This document shows positions 21,201-31,194 of a DNA stretch of 64,000 bases, piece by piece (within the stretch, counting starts at the first letter, position 1; the number at the start of each line of letters is the position of its first letter). The translations under genes were made by a program, and so were the position numbers. Location: contig NC_060059.1 in the NCBI RefSeq assembly GCF_020283565.1, forward strand, positions 8,067,501 through 8,131,500, given 5' to 3'. The notes under the pieces are model-generated. The model was not told the origin of the DNA, did not search any database, and saw nothing but the letters and a program-made list of their open reading frames with translations. This DNA comes from Trifolium pratense. Its lineage: Eukaryota; Streptophyta; Magnoliopsida; Fabales; Fabaceae.

Positions 21201-23018
21201 ATAGATAGATAGAGATCTTACTAAGTTGTACATCGAGAAATAAAGTCGAATTATCATGTAAAAACTTTCACATTTCAATTGATAATTATTGAAATTGTAC
21301 CAATCTAAAATATGATTAACCAAATATTTTTGAAATTATTTTCATAAGTTTGCTACTTCAGGAGCATATTCAAGACACATACATAATTGTTCTTTTAATT
21401 TTGGTCAAATTTATACTAAGATCAAATAGATCATATGGACTTTAATCATGTTGTAAAAATAATTAGTTCTTCAGGAACTCAACAACAAATCTCTATTTAG
21501 AATGGCTAGAGAAAAACACAATTTTACAATCTTTCATAATATTGGTTAAGAAAATCCATATTCTTTGAGCAATCCATCAAAGATGCGCTAATATTAAAGC
21601 TTTAGCTTTTCAAGAACTATATCACAAGTGATCTTCATATAATGATCACAATAATCTTCATAATTTCTTCAAGAAAATTTTATTCTTTGAGCAATCATTC
21701 AAAGAGACTTCAATATTAAGGTTTTCCCTTTTTCTTCTTAGTTCTTCGGGAACTATCACATATATTTTCATTAGTTTTGCTAATTTGCCCACTTTTTCGG
21801 CCTCTTTTTTTTTTTTATTCTTGTCATTTTTTTTCACTTCTAGTGAGAAGCCGAACTTTTAAAATTAACACAGCCATGACTATTACCACGACTATGACCA
21901 CAATTTTGTCCATGGTAATTATGTGTTGCTACATTCACTTCTGGGAACGGAGTAACATCAGTGGGTCGGAGTTCATTCATTTCTGAAAATAAATTTTCAT
22001 TCATTTTTTATTGATAATATCATCAAATAATAAAATCAAGCAAATTAGATAAGCATAGTTAACAAAGTTAAATAGAATTTCTTATAGTATGTTTATACAT
22101 TAGATGGTGACAAAACTAATAAGGAAATTGTTTAAAGGAATTGCTACAACATATAACTATTAATATATTATTATTATTATATTATTTCTTAAAGGAATTA
22201 AATTATTGGTCTTGAAGAAAAATAATTATAGGTAACGTACATGAAGTTTGAAAGTTAAAACCATAATAGCTTATGATGATGCTAAACCATAACAACATAG
22301 TCATTTCATAGGTAACGTACATGAAAAATAAATAGTCATACGATTATATGTTTGATTTGTTTATACCTTTCAATATGATAAACACTAAATTCAAATTATT
22401 TATCAACAACATCTCATGTATAGATCATGAGCAATACACATGAATTATAGCAATATAAAATTGGTACTAAAAATGATAAAGCTATCCTTCAGGGATAACA
22501 TGTATATTGAATTCTTCTGGAATTCATAAAGAATAATATAGAGGAATTTCTTCAAGAACTATATAGCATCATTATAATGTAAAATTAATTATTTATGCAA
22601 TCCTTCAGAGATGCATATAACATTGAATTCTTCATGAGTTTTTCAAGAACTCTATATATAATAGATCTTATCAAATATTTTCTACATCCTTCAGGGATGT
22701 GTCACAATTGAATTCATCAAGATTTCATGGAGAACAAAATTTGAATTTTTAAGTTCTTCAAGAATATATATAATAGATCTAATTGTACGATCCTTCAAAG
22801 ATGTATCCATAATGAATTCTTCAGGAATTCGTGGTAAATACAAATTGATTTTTAAATTGTTCAAGAACTGTATAACATATCAAATCAGTTATTTATCCAA
22901 TCTTTCAGATGTTCATTTTACTTATATCTATGAATCTTCAGGATTCATATTTTAAAATTTCATCATACTATGAATCTTCAGGATTCATATTTTAAAAATT
23001 TCACCACGATACTTCTGG
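18297..23018. repeat. array of about 25 short hairpins with a shared TTCNG loop
   Basis: Cores of the form C-TTC(A/T/C/G)-G start at 18297, 18511, 18583, 18722, 18803, 19324, 19570, 19999, 20140, 20308, 20351, 20462, 20701, 21356, 21469, 21744, 22487, 22514, 22603, 22689, 22819, 22936, 22976 and 23012. Flanking arms of 4-7 bases pair with each other but differ between copies, for example AGTTC-TTCAG-GAACT, GAATTC-TTCAG-GAATTC, ACATCC-TTCAG-GGATGT, GTAAAC-TTCTG-GTTTAC, ATGAATC-TTCAG-GATTCAT. Several have one extra base in the left arm (TGCTAC-TTCAG-GAGCA). A hairpin with a different loop is at 19050 (TGGAC-TACGG-GTCCA). Density is greatest at 22480-23020. Function unknown. Confidence 0.75.
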
Positions 23019-23162
23019 ATCGTAGGCTGTAAATCAATATAAAAAAAGAAAAAAAAAATATGGTATAAAAAATAGAATAAAAATCATACATAAAATAAAA
23101 TTGTCACTTCCCATGATTGCTATACCTTTCATGAAAGAGGAGAGACTATCGTGCTGATAACG

Positions 23163-23364
23163 TGTTATAAACTATTTCTAAACATTAGAAAGAATAACAA
23201 GAATAGAGGAGAAAAGAGATGAAGGGGAGAAAGGAATAGAGTATTGTATTATTCTATTCAAGGTGTACTTTACATTGTAACAAAGGGGTCTTATTTATAG
23301 GACACAATTAGGGGACAAGAAAACCTACACAATAATGGACATTTATTACATATTATTCATAACA
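23163..23364 (-). repeat. right LTR (5' LTR of the minus-strand element) with adjacent PBS at 23150-23162
   Basis: 202 bases, followed by ATTAA. GTGCTGATAACG lies immediately inside; its complement CGTTATCAGCAC is the presumed primer-binding site. It is not the TGGTATCAGAGC initiator-Met type used by the TRIMs elsewhere in this window. Confidence 0.88.
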
Positions 23365-23369
23365 ATTAA

Positions 23370-23810
23370 AAAATATTTGGAATAATTATCTTCATCGAAA
23401 TAAAGTATTGTGTGTTTTAAAAGAATATATTGTATATTATAAATAAAAAAATTGTGAACAATTATTATTATTATTTTTTTTGGTTTTAAACAAACAAATT
23501 TTTTTTTTTTTATTTTGAAGGAAAACAAACAAATTTTTTGGTAAGGTATTAAACAAACGATTTGTTTTAAATTTTAAGAGAAATTATTTTTTTAAAAAAA
23601 AAATAGCCACTTGAACTAAATTAATTACTTGACATCGTAGACAAAAAAAAATACTTTTTTTCACAAGCCAAAAAAAAATTACTTTGACATGTCGATGTTC
23701 TTTATTTTTACTACTAGTGGGCATGTGTGTCTAACTTATGTAAAAAAAAATGACTTATGTTATGGTGAGTTTGTTAATAAAAAATTTTTGCTTCAAAAAA
23801 AATGTGTCTT
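23370..23810. other. AT-rich sequence with a 57-base tandem repeat
   Basis: TTATGTTATGGTGAGTTTGT, followed by TAATAAA and TTTTTG, occurs at about 23755 and again at about 23812, where it runs into the splicing-factor fragment. Otherwise poly(A)/poly(T) runs only. Confidence 0.5.
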
Positions 23811-24202
23811 TTATGTTATGGTGAGTTTGTTAATAAAAGATTTTTGTTGATCAAGAGTAATGTTGGTATTATGAAAAATGTTTCCTCGAAGGTCTTTCGA
23901 ATGTCCATTTGAAAGCCAAAGCAAATCCTCCTCAGTTTCGATACATTCATCACGAATTCTGCGGATAGAAACTTCTGAATTATTAGAGAAAATTGATTTT
24001 ATCTGTGCGTCATCTTCTTCATCTTCTCTTTCGAGTCTTTTCTCCTTGTTTGCTGCCTTACGTTGCAAGGCAGCAAGCATTTCATCGACACTGACAGTTG
24101 CATGCCTAGACTTCATCGACTTCAACTCATCCAGTGCAGCAAGAATGTCCATCTCTCTTTTAGAATCCACTGTTCTATTCTCTAACGACTTCATGAAAGA
24201 CT
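23811..24202 (-). pseudogene. orphan fragment of a CWC16/YJU2 (CCDC94-type) splicing factor
   Basis: The minus-strand frame of 127 codons contains [20 protein letters not shown] followed by [26 protein letters not shown] and a Glu/Asp-rich stretch ending AQIKSIF. This is the conserved middle-to-C-terminal block of the CWC16/YJU2 family (DUF572), which acts with the spliceosome around the first catalytic step. The N-terminal zinc-binding and core domain is absent, and after about residue 75 the sequence no longer resembles the family. Upstream (higher coordinates) the frame runs into a TRIM solo LTR inserted at 24203, and no homologous exon is seen beyond it. A captured or retroposed gene fragment is more likely than a working gene. 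Confidence 0.65.
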
Positions 24203-24344
24203 TGTTAAATATGCTTGGATCTCATCCCAAAAGCTAGCTCAAAGGGTTAGGTTGCCCTCACATATTTATACACTTCACATCCCGGGAACCTAAGCAATGT
24301 GAGACTTCAAACAAACTCCAACAACACAAACTACATATTCAACA
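24203..24344 (-). mobile_element. solo LTR of TRIM family B
   Basis: 142 bases, TGTTAAATATGCTTGG...ACATATTCAACA, nearly identical to the 143-bp LTRs of the TRIM at 30075-30431. It is flanked by a perfect AGACT duplication (24198-24202, 24345-24349), so it is a genuine insertion reduced by LTR-LTR recombination. It sits inside the CWC16 fragment. Confidence 0.9.
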
Positions 24345-24430
24345 AGACTGTTTTATTCCAATTGATTCTCAAACTTTGTTTGAGTGTCGAATTGAATCTC
24401 AAACTTTGTTTGAGTTGGCGTGGTAATCTT

Positions 24431-24655
24431 TTATATATATTTTTTTTAAATTCGATATCCGACCTAAGGACCAATTAATCCGAGTGGACCAATTTAACTG
24501 CTCGCTTGCAGAGATCTCATTTAAAACATTTTTTTAAAATTCTGTATGAACTAGCCCACCAAAATTAACATCAAGGGGAATCAAACTTGAGACTTTGAGA
24601 AGAATACATTCCAAGGTCCCAAACAAACACTACTAAACCCAAGTTGGTTAACTTG
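24431..24655 (-). mobile_element. SINE-like element, family S2
   Basis: A related copy is at 41512-41720. Shared blocks, read on the plus strand: a poly(T)/A edge, ATATCCGACC or TATCTGGCC, GGACCAAT, a CGCTTGC/CACTTGC block, AACTAGCCCACC/ACTAGCCCACTG, GGGAATC-A--TTGA, and CCAAGG-C near the right end. Read on the minus strand, a tRNA-like 5' end is followed by a body and an A-rich tail. Confidence 0.6.
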
Positions 24656-26403
24656 TTAGATAATTAGTCATATTCATCCACTTTTATCATTTAATTTCGT
24701 TCAATTGTCACTCTCCCAGTGTTGGTACTTTGGTAAGTTCCTTTCTTTCGGATAATGAACGTGTTTTGGGGAAAATTATTCTGCCTTCCCTACCTTTTTC
24801 TCTCTAGTTTTCCTTGTTTTGGTAAGTTTCTTTTGGATTTTAATTCATATTTACCGTTTGTGGCTTATAAAAAAAAGTTGGATCAACTAAAATAGATGTA
24901 TTTATTTCAAAATGTGAAACCAAATACATCAATATTTGTCTATCTAACTTTTTAAGAAGAAAAGAAATGGAAAAACATGTCAAGTAAAACAGGATCTAAA
25001 GTCTTTAGAAGAAAGATACATCTGCCGGCAGAGTAAGATAGTATTAAGCTCAAACAGTTAAGAAGAAAAATAGCAAGATCTACACTTTATGAAAAAAAAT
25101 ATGAAATAAGAGCAAAGAAATACACACCAATAAATACACCACGAGTTGCAGGATTTTTTGCACATAAATGAAACATGTAGATAATATTAACCAGCAGCAA
25201 AGGTTACAAATTAAATACCAATTACACTTAGTATTGATTAATTTGCTGCTGGTGTAATATTATCAACCGTTTTCATTCATGTGATGCTATATATTTTTGA
25301 TTTTGTAGCTTTGTCTTTGATTCTGTTTCATCATATATATGTGCATTTTGCAGTTAGGTAACACTTTTATTTATAATATATGTAATATGTGCCTCTGTGG
25401 TTGAGTTTGGTCACGGAAATTGGAATCTTCATGAAAGCACAAACCAATATTGCAAGGACTTAGAACTATTTTTGTGAAAAGGCCTGTCTCATCAATTGAA
25501 AGTGGCTTGGTTGGACTCTAAAAAAAAAATACAAATGCATTATTTTGTTTTACTTGTGTGATTTTATTAAAATAGGTTTAGAGTGAAGATTGATCTATGA
25601 TAAAAATAAATAAATCACTTTTATGTTACTTATTTATAATCAAGCTAAACGGTGCCTCTGAGATAAATGTTCCGAAAATGATTTTTTAAATTTTTTTAAG
25701 GCATTGAATTCCTAATTTTGAGGTGCTATCTCAGACATGATGTATAGAAAAATTGAGGACCCGTGCCAATTCCTTAGGAGTCTTTAACATCAAGCAAAAA
25801 GAGACTATGGCTACTAATTATGTCCAAAATAATGTGTCGGTGTAGGAGGGAGACTATTGTATTGTAGCAACATATTATCACGATGATGGAAATAATACAA
25901 AATTATGTTTTTTTTTTTTTCTAAATTAAATTGAAAAACCTTTCATATCAATTATTATGTTTCAACTACCTTTTATATTGCATTTATAGGCAATTATCTC
26001 TCTATATTGCGCACGAACTGGGGTAGCTTAGAGATCTGTGGGGTCCATTTTGTTCTCCAACATATACTAGAGTTGTAGTGGAAGAAATAAATGGATTATG
26101 GGTAGAAAAGAAAAACATTATCATGAAGCTAAAGTGAAGGTTTTCTTCAATTATTTATTCAACAAATTAGACTAACTAAGGATAAAGTTTGAGATATTAC
26201 ATGTTTCTTCTCACGTTCCCGACCAGTATATAAATTCTGAGATTGCCACAAACAAATGCGATATGTTCTTATAAATTAAAGTGATGTTTACGTATAACAA
26301 ATCGGTATCGGAAGTTTCTTGTGGTTTTTCTTCTTAATTCATTGCGTAGAATGAAGTTTTGACTTATTTTCTAGGCAAGTGAGAAGCTTTAACTTGTCAT
26401 ATT
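24656..26403. other. intergenic; start resembles the 3' flank of the 8686 gene
   Basis: 24655-24770 matches 10490-10620 in block order (CCACTTTTATCATTTAATTT, GTTCAATTGTCACTC, CAGTGTTGGTACTTTGGTAA, GGATAATGAACG). The rest is AT-rich with no recognisable gene or bounded element. The last eight bases (26396-26403) are the duplication of the next MITE. Confidence 0.45.
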
Positions 26404-26973
26404 TAGGATTGGGAATAGGCCAGGCGGCCTACAGGCGCCTTCGGCCTGGCCTGTTTAAGCCTGGTCTGGCCTGTTTATTAAAAATGTTAGGCTCAGACTT
26501 TGAAAAGAGTCTATTTACATAAATAGGTCAGGCTCATACCTTTAAAAAAGCCTACAAAGCCTGATAGGTCGGCCTGTTTATATTTAATAATTATTATTTA
26601 TATAATATTATTATTTATATAGTAATTGTATTATTGCATACTTAATAGACTTTGTCGTAATCGTATTTGTTATTTTATTAGCTTTTAATTCTTGTGTTAA
26701 TCATTTTATTAATTTTTTCTTAATGTTATAGAAATTATAAAAATTTAAATGTGAAATAGGCTTTAAGGCTTGTTTAGCCTATTTAAAAAGACTATATAGA
26801 GGCATTTATGTAACACAGACTTTTAAACAGGCTACAAGGCCAGACTTTAAATAGGCTCAGGCCAGACCAAAAAAATTGCATTTGATAGGTCATAGGTCAG
26901 ACTTAGGCTTGAAGAAAAATCGTAGGTCAGGTTCAGGCCTGTCAAAGCCTGGCCTGACCTATTCCCAACCCTA
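26404..26973. mobile_element. 570-bp hAT-type MITE, family G, copy 1
   Basis: Termini TAGGATTGGGAATAGGCC and (inverted) TAGGGTTGGGAATAGGTC, with many GGCCTGRCC-type subterminal motifs in both orientations and an AT-rich centre. A perfect 8-bp duplication GTCATATT flanks it (26396-26403, 26974-26981). Confidence 0.88.
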
Positions 26974-26981
26974 GTCATATT

Positions 26982-27420
26982 GCGTGTGTTTGAACAAAAA
27001 TTGATTATGAGGGTTTTGTAATTAACAATGGAAGAATTTCTATGATTGATGTTGTTTAATGAGGCTTTAATTTTATTCATTACACACAACTCCTTATATA
27101 AATGGGTTGTTACTTCAATAGCAAGTAACTCAATAAACTCTAATAGATTTAACTAACATAAGTGTCTTCATAAAGTTGATTGTGCTAGTTTACATTAACA
27201 AGTAGTAATATACTAATAACATCACTAATGGTTTGAATTACAAGTCAACACCTTAATTCAAACTAATTAAAATTCACAATTTCTAATCCCCTTCTAGCTT
27301 AAGAAATTGACCTTTCTTCACAGTCATGGTGAGCACATCAACTTGTCGATCTTCAGTAGGATAGTACTCCAAGATTAACTTGCCTTTGTTAACTTGGTCT
27401 CTTGGAAAGTGAAATCTGGT
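26982..27420. other. intergenic, no feature recognised
   Basis: AT-rich with no coding frame of known type. 27298-27420 carries short copia-LTR-like phrases (CACATCAACTTG) too weak to call. Confidence 0.4.
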
Positions 27421-27590
27421 TGTTAGAAAAAATATAAAATCATTGATATGACTCTATCCTAACATCTTAAACTTTTGGGATAATCGGTTATTTGACATGG
27501 TATCAGAGCCTCTATGACTAAGTGGTCTAGAGTTCGATCCCCGCTCCTCTCACTTTCTAATTAAAAAGTGAAATTTAAGCATATGATATT
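27421..27590 (+). mobile_element. truncated TRIM, family A (LTR, PBS and part of internal region)
   Basis: The 77-base LTR TGTTAGAAAA...TTTGACA (27421-27497) is followed directly by the PBS TGGTATCAGAGCC (27498-27510) and the internal start of family A up to about 27590, where similarity ends. It lies in the opposite orientation to the intact member at 29772. A worn family A LTR in the other orientation lies at about 27799-27860. Confidence 0.75.
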
Positions 27591-28981
27591 GGCTAACATA
27601 TCTTTTCAAATTTCAACGTGTACCAATCTCATGGTGTTCTAAGAAACAATCGGTGATTGTCATATCCAGCTGTGAAGCTGAGTATACAGTGGGTTCCTTG
27701 GTTGCAATCCTTGATCAATGAGCTGAAAATTAGCAATCAATTTAGCAAAGAACCCTCTAAGTCATGGAAATAGTAAACACATAGAGACTAGTGTCCAATA
27801 TTCGATTATCCCAAAAGCTTAAGCTGTTAGGATAGAATTATATCAATAATTTTATATTAAACATCTTGAAGTGAGTCACATTAGGCTTGCACTTTGACCA
27901 CAACTCATTAGAGCAGCTCTAGTGGGAGAAAATTTCTGGTTCGGCCGCCACATGGCATATGAAAAACTCATTATTAGTTTACCGTTTTTCTGCTTCACCC
28001 CAAAATCTATGTTTGCCTCAACATGCTTCTAGCCATGTCATGCACATTTCCTTCTCTCTGCACATTCATTATGTTGAAGACATGAAATATGACTTCATGT
28101 ATGATCCCTTGATCTTTGTAGTAAACTTCAAAATCTTTAGATGTATACTCACCACCACTCTGTTCTTAGCACTTTCAACATTTTTTAACTTTATTTTCAA
28201 ACTAGTGCCTTGAATCTCTTGAACACATCTAATACTTCACTCTTAGCCTTTATCAGATATAATCATAATATTCGTGAATGAAAGTCACTTTTCGCTTGAA
28301 AAATCATGACATTGAGACTTGTAATAATAAAGAGATTTTTTATTGATTAATAATAAAAAAGAGATATGAAACAATATGTATGTTCATTTTTTTTAATATT
28401 CATAAATAAAAATCACTTTTTCTTTACCGCCAATATTCTACCAACAATAAAAATTGCCTTTTACATATATAAATATATATACTTGTGAAGAGATGTAATT
28501 ATTGCACATATAGAGTTCTGGCATCTCCAACTACATGTCTTAAAAGAGAAGGTTGAGTGATCATTTGATATGTGATACATATATTGAATTGGAGAAATTG
28601 TTAGGTGATACATATATTGAGTTTTTTTTTTTTTTTTTGAAACAATATATTGAGTTTAGTTACAAAGTATTGTAATTTTATTTGAGATGATGGATAATCG
28701 ACATATTTGATGTATTTTGATGGATATAGACAATAGTTGTCAATCCCGTTAAATATTTGTCTGTACTATATTACTATATTTTTGGAATGTGTATTCTTTA
28801 GTTCATCAAAGATTTTTTATAGTAATCTTGTGGATTTTCCCCAACACAAAATTCAACCCTTATACATGTCGACATAGAAATAAATTGATGTGAACAGTTT
28901 AATGCGTCTAGATTCATTTGAAATATTTTGATATTTTGTTGACACATCTCTTTCTACTATGTACGTACAATTATGTAGAAC

Positions 28982-29012
<31 letters not shown>

Positions 29013-29017
29013 TTTCA
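27591..29017. other. intergenic, with a family A LTR relic and a (TTTA)n microsatellite
   Basis: 27799-27860 resembles the family A LTR (ATTCGATTATCCCAAAA, CTGTTAGGATAGAAT). (TTTA)n runs at about 28984-29010, possibly the degenerate tail of the SINE that follows. No gene is seen. Confidence 0.45.
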
Positions 29018-29175
29018 CGACTAGTGTCTGGATTATTAGACTGCATAATATGATATGGGGTAAGTTCTGTTATTAACTGATTTCAGCTCTTTCTCGCTCG
29101 CAACTATGAGGATCAAAACATGATCATTTATACTAAATCTAACATCAATCACCATTGAACTAACTAACAATTCGT
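29018..29175 (-). mobile_element. SINE, family S1, diverged copy
   Basis: Block order matches the copies at 29610 and 37492: GTGTCTGGATTA, GGGGTAAGTTCTG, AACTGATTTCAGCTC, CGCAACTATG, and AACATCAATCACCATTGAAC at the 5' end. Confidence 0.55.
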
Positions 29176-29609
29176 AGACTACTGTTATTTTTCTTGGACA
29201 TGAGATGAGAGTTTATTTTTACCCTCCCTAAAGTGGAATTTAGATTCACATTTCCGTACTTCAGTGAACAAAATCTCTTTGGTGACTTTATTCACTTTTT
29301 ATACACAAAGTTGTTCCAATTATCCAAGTCATATTTTGATTGTTTATGGAGAATTTGTATTTAAGTAAGTACATTAGTGAGTAGTGACACTATAGCTTAC
29401 ATCATTTTTAATACAAAATATCAACCTAACATTTTAGTTTCATTGACTTGAATTTTTGGTTTTTTATTAAATGCCTTTTTGAGCATAGGTTATGATCATA
29501 CCACTAAATAAAATAATGCATTAGGACAAAAAAGATACTACTATATGGTAATGTAGCTTTCATTACATAATTTATATGCTTCACAACTAAAGTGGACATA
29601 GATAAAAGT

Positions 29610-29771
29610 TTTTTTTTTCATCATCAATATTTAGTTCACTTGACCGCTTAATCTGGTTCGGGGTAGTTCTGGTATCAAGTAGTTTCAGATCCTACCGATC
29701 GCAGTTGCGGAAGATCGAACTGGGATGATTTCTACCAAATCCAACGTCAATCACCACTAAACCAACTAACG
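29610..29771 (-). mobile_element. SINE, family S1
   Basis: On the minus strand it starts near GTTGGTTTAGTGGTGATTGA (A-box-like), has TTCGATC as the B-box core and CGCAACTGCGATC, and ends in a poly(A) run (poly(T) at about 29610-29618 on the plus strand). The TRIM pair inserted exactly at its 5' edge, in TAACG. Confidence 0.65.
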
Positions 29772-30074
29772 TGTCAAATAACCGATTATCCCAAAACCTT
29801 AAGGTGTTAGGATAGAGCCATATCAATGGTTTTATATTATTTCTAACACGCCCCCTCACGCAAGAGCCCACTTGGGCTTGAAGTGTGGATAATGCATAGG
29901 CCCACCTACCATATGCTTAAATTTCACTTTTTAATTAGAAAGTGAGGGGAGCGGGGATCGAACTCTAGACCACTTAGTCATAGAGGCTCTGATACCATGT
30001 CAAATAACCGATTATCCCAAAACCTTAAGGTGTTAGGATAGAGCCATATCAATGGTTTTATATTATTTCTAACA
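29772..30074 (-). mobile_element. TRIM retrotransposon, family A, with identical LTRs
   Basis: The LTRs 29772-29848 and 29998-30074 are 77 bases each and identical. On the minus strand the PBS TGGTATCAGAGCC (complement of 29985-29997) follows the 5' LTR, and the purine tract GTGAGGGGGCG precedes the 3' LTR. The 149-base internal region has no coding capacity, but contains GTGGTCTAGAGTTCGATCCC, which resembles a pol III B box. It abuts the next TRIM without any base between them. Confidence 0.92.
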
Positions 30075-30431
30075 TGTTAAATATGCTTGGATCTCAACCC
30101 CAAAAGCTAGCTCAAAGGGTGAGGTTGCCCTCACATATTTATACACTTCACATCTCGGGAACCTAAGCAATGTGGGACTTCAAACAAATTCCAACAACAC
30201 AAACTACATATTCAACACCCACCCTCACGCCTAGCGTGGTCCTGGGTCAAATGCTCACATTGCAGTCCTTAACCCGGCTCTGATACCATGTTAAATATGC
30301 TTGGATCTCAACCCCAAAAGCTAGCTCAAAGGGTGAGGTTGCCCTCACATATTTATACACTTCACATCTCGGGAACCTAAGCAATGTGGGACTTCAAACA
30401 AATTCCAACAACACAAACTACATATTCAACA
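30075..30431 (-). mobile_element. TRIM retrotransposon, family B, with identical LTRs
   Basis: The LTRs 30075-30217 and 30289-30431 are 143 bases each and identical. On the minus strand the PBS TGGTATCAGAGCCGGG adjoins the 5' LTR and GTGAGGGTGGG the 3' LTR; the internal region is only 71 bases. The right flank TAACG (30432-30436) matches the left flank of the neighbouring family A element (29767-29771), not a duplication of its own. Confidence 0.92.
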
Positions 30432-30436
30432 TAACG

Positions 30437-31194
30437 GTGCGTTTTTTGGCTAGGAGTTTTACACGACCCTAAAGGCATGAAACATTAAAATAATGAACCT
30501 TCCATCAAAATGGATTTAATAGTAGTTAGTAGATCTGTTATTGGAAATGCATTGAATGTATTGAGATCATGTGAGGGAAAACATGAAGGGCCCATTTACA
30601 TAACTTGAGTTCTAAGATTGTCCAAATCATTATGATGATAGTTGAGTTGGGTGCCTCCACACTTGTCGTTAATGATTTTTTTTTTCAATTAAAAAAATGT
30701 ATGTTTCTCACTTAAGAGAGATGAAACAGAGTAACAATGCAATATTATTCTTTTTGTCTCAAGTTGTTTAGATTAATCCAAAGGAAGGTCAAGTAGTAAG
30801 TACAATTTAATCAATTTTTTAAAAAATAAATATTTGTTCAAATGATATTAATGACTGTTTTACGATCGTTTTTGAGATGATTCAAACTTTGAGATTACAA
30901 GATTAAACTTCAACCATTAAGCTAGCACATAAAATAAAATTTAATCAATTTCAATTAAAAATGGACTTATATGTTGTCTAAAAAAGCTAAAGTTTTAATC
31001 GATAATTGACTAGGTATATGTTTACTATCACGATTAGGTATAGAATAATCAATCATAATTTTGCAGAAGTTACAAAATATAACTTATGCAAAATTATTGT
31101 GAATCACCGTAATTCTGATATATTTATCATGATATGTGTTAGATATATAAGATAGAATACATAAGAAGTCAATAAGTTACTTGGCGTGTGTAAT
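30437..31194. other. intergenic, no feature recognised
   Basis: AT-rich, no coding frame. The last eight bases (31187-31194) are the target duplication of the following MITE. Confidence 0.45.

Larger units (their letters stand above)
17494..23364 (-). mobile_element. 5.9-kb copia-type LTR retrotransposon, non-autonomous, recently inserted
   Basis: The two 202-bp LTRs (17494-17695, 23163-23364) begin TGTTATAAAC and end TTCATAACA, differ at three positions (98.5% identity), and are flanked by a perfect 5-bp duplication ATTAA (17489-17493, 23365-23369). The element reads on the minus strand: the PBS-like GTTATCAGCAC adjoins the right LTR and the purine tract CAAGGGGGAG adjoins the left LTR. The internal 5.5 kb is very AT-rich and has no intact ORF. 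Decayed copia pieces are legible in the right order: a gag linker with TPFPEVN and GHSRGNSHG (about 21841-21984), a pre-integrase HPESIMM (about 20390-20425, frameshifted) and an integrase remnant (about 20140-20240). It must have been mobilised in trans. The internal region also carries the hairpin array described separately. Confidence 0.9.

Noticed and set aside
18297..23018. CRISPR-like array
   Set aside because: The repeats are hairpins with varying arms and irregular spacing, without constant repeats and unique spacers, and this is a plant nuclear context.
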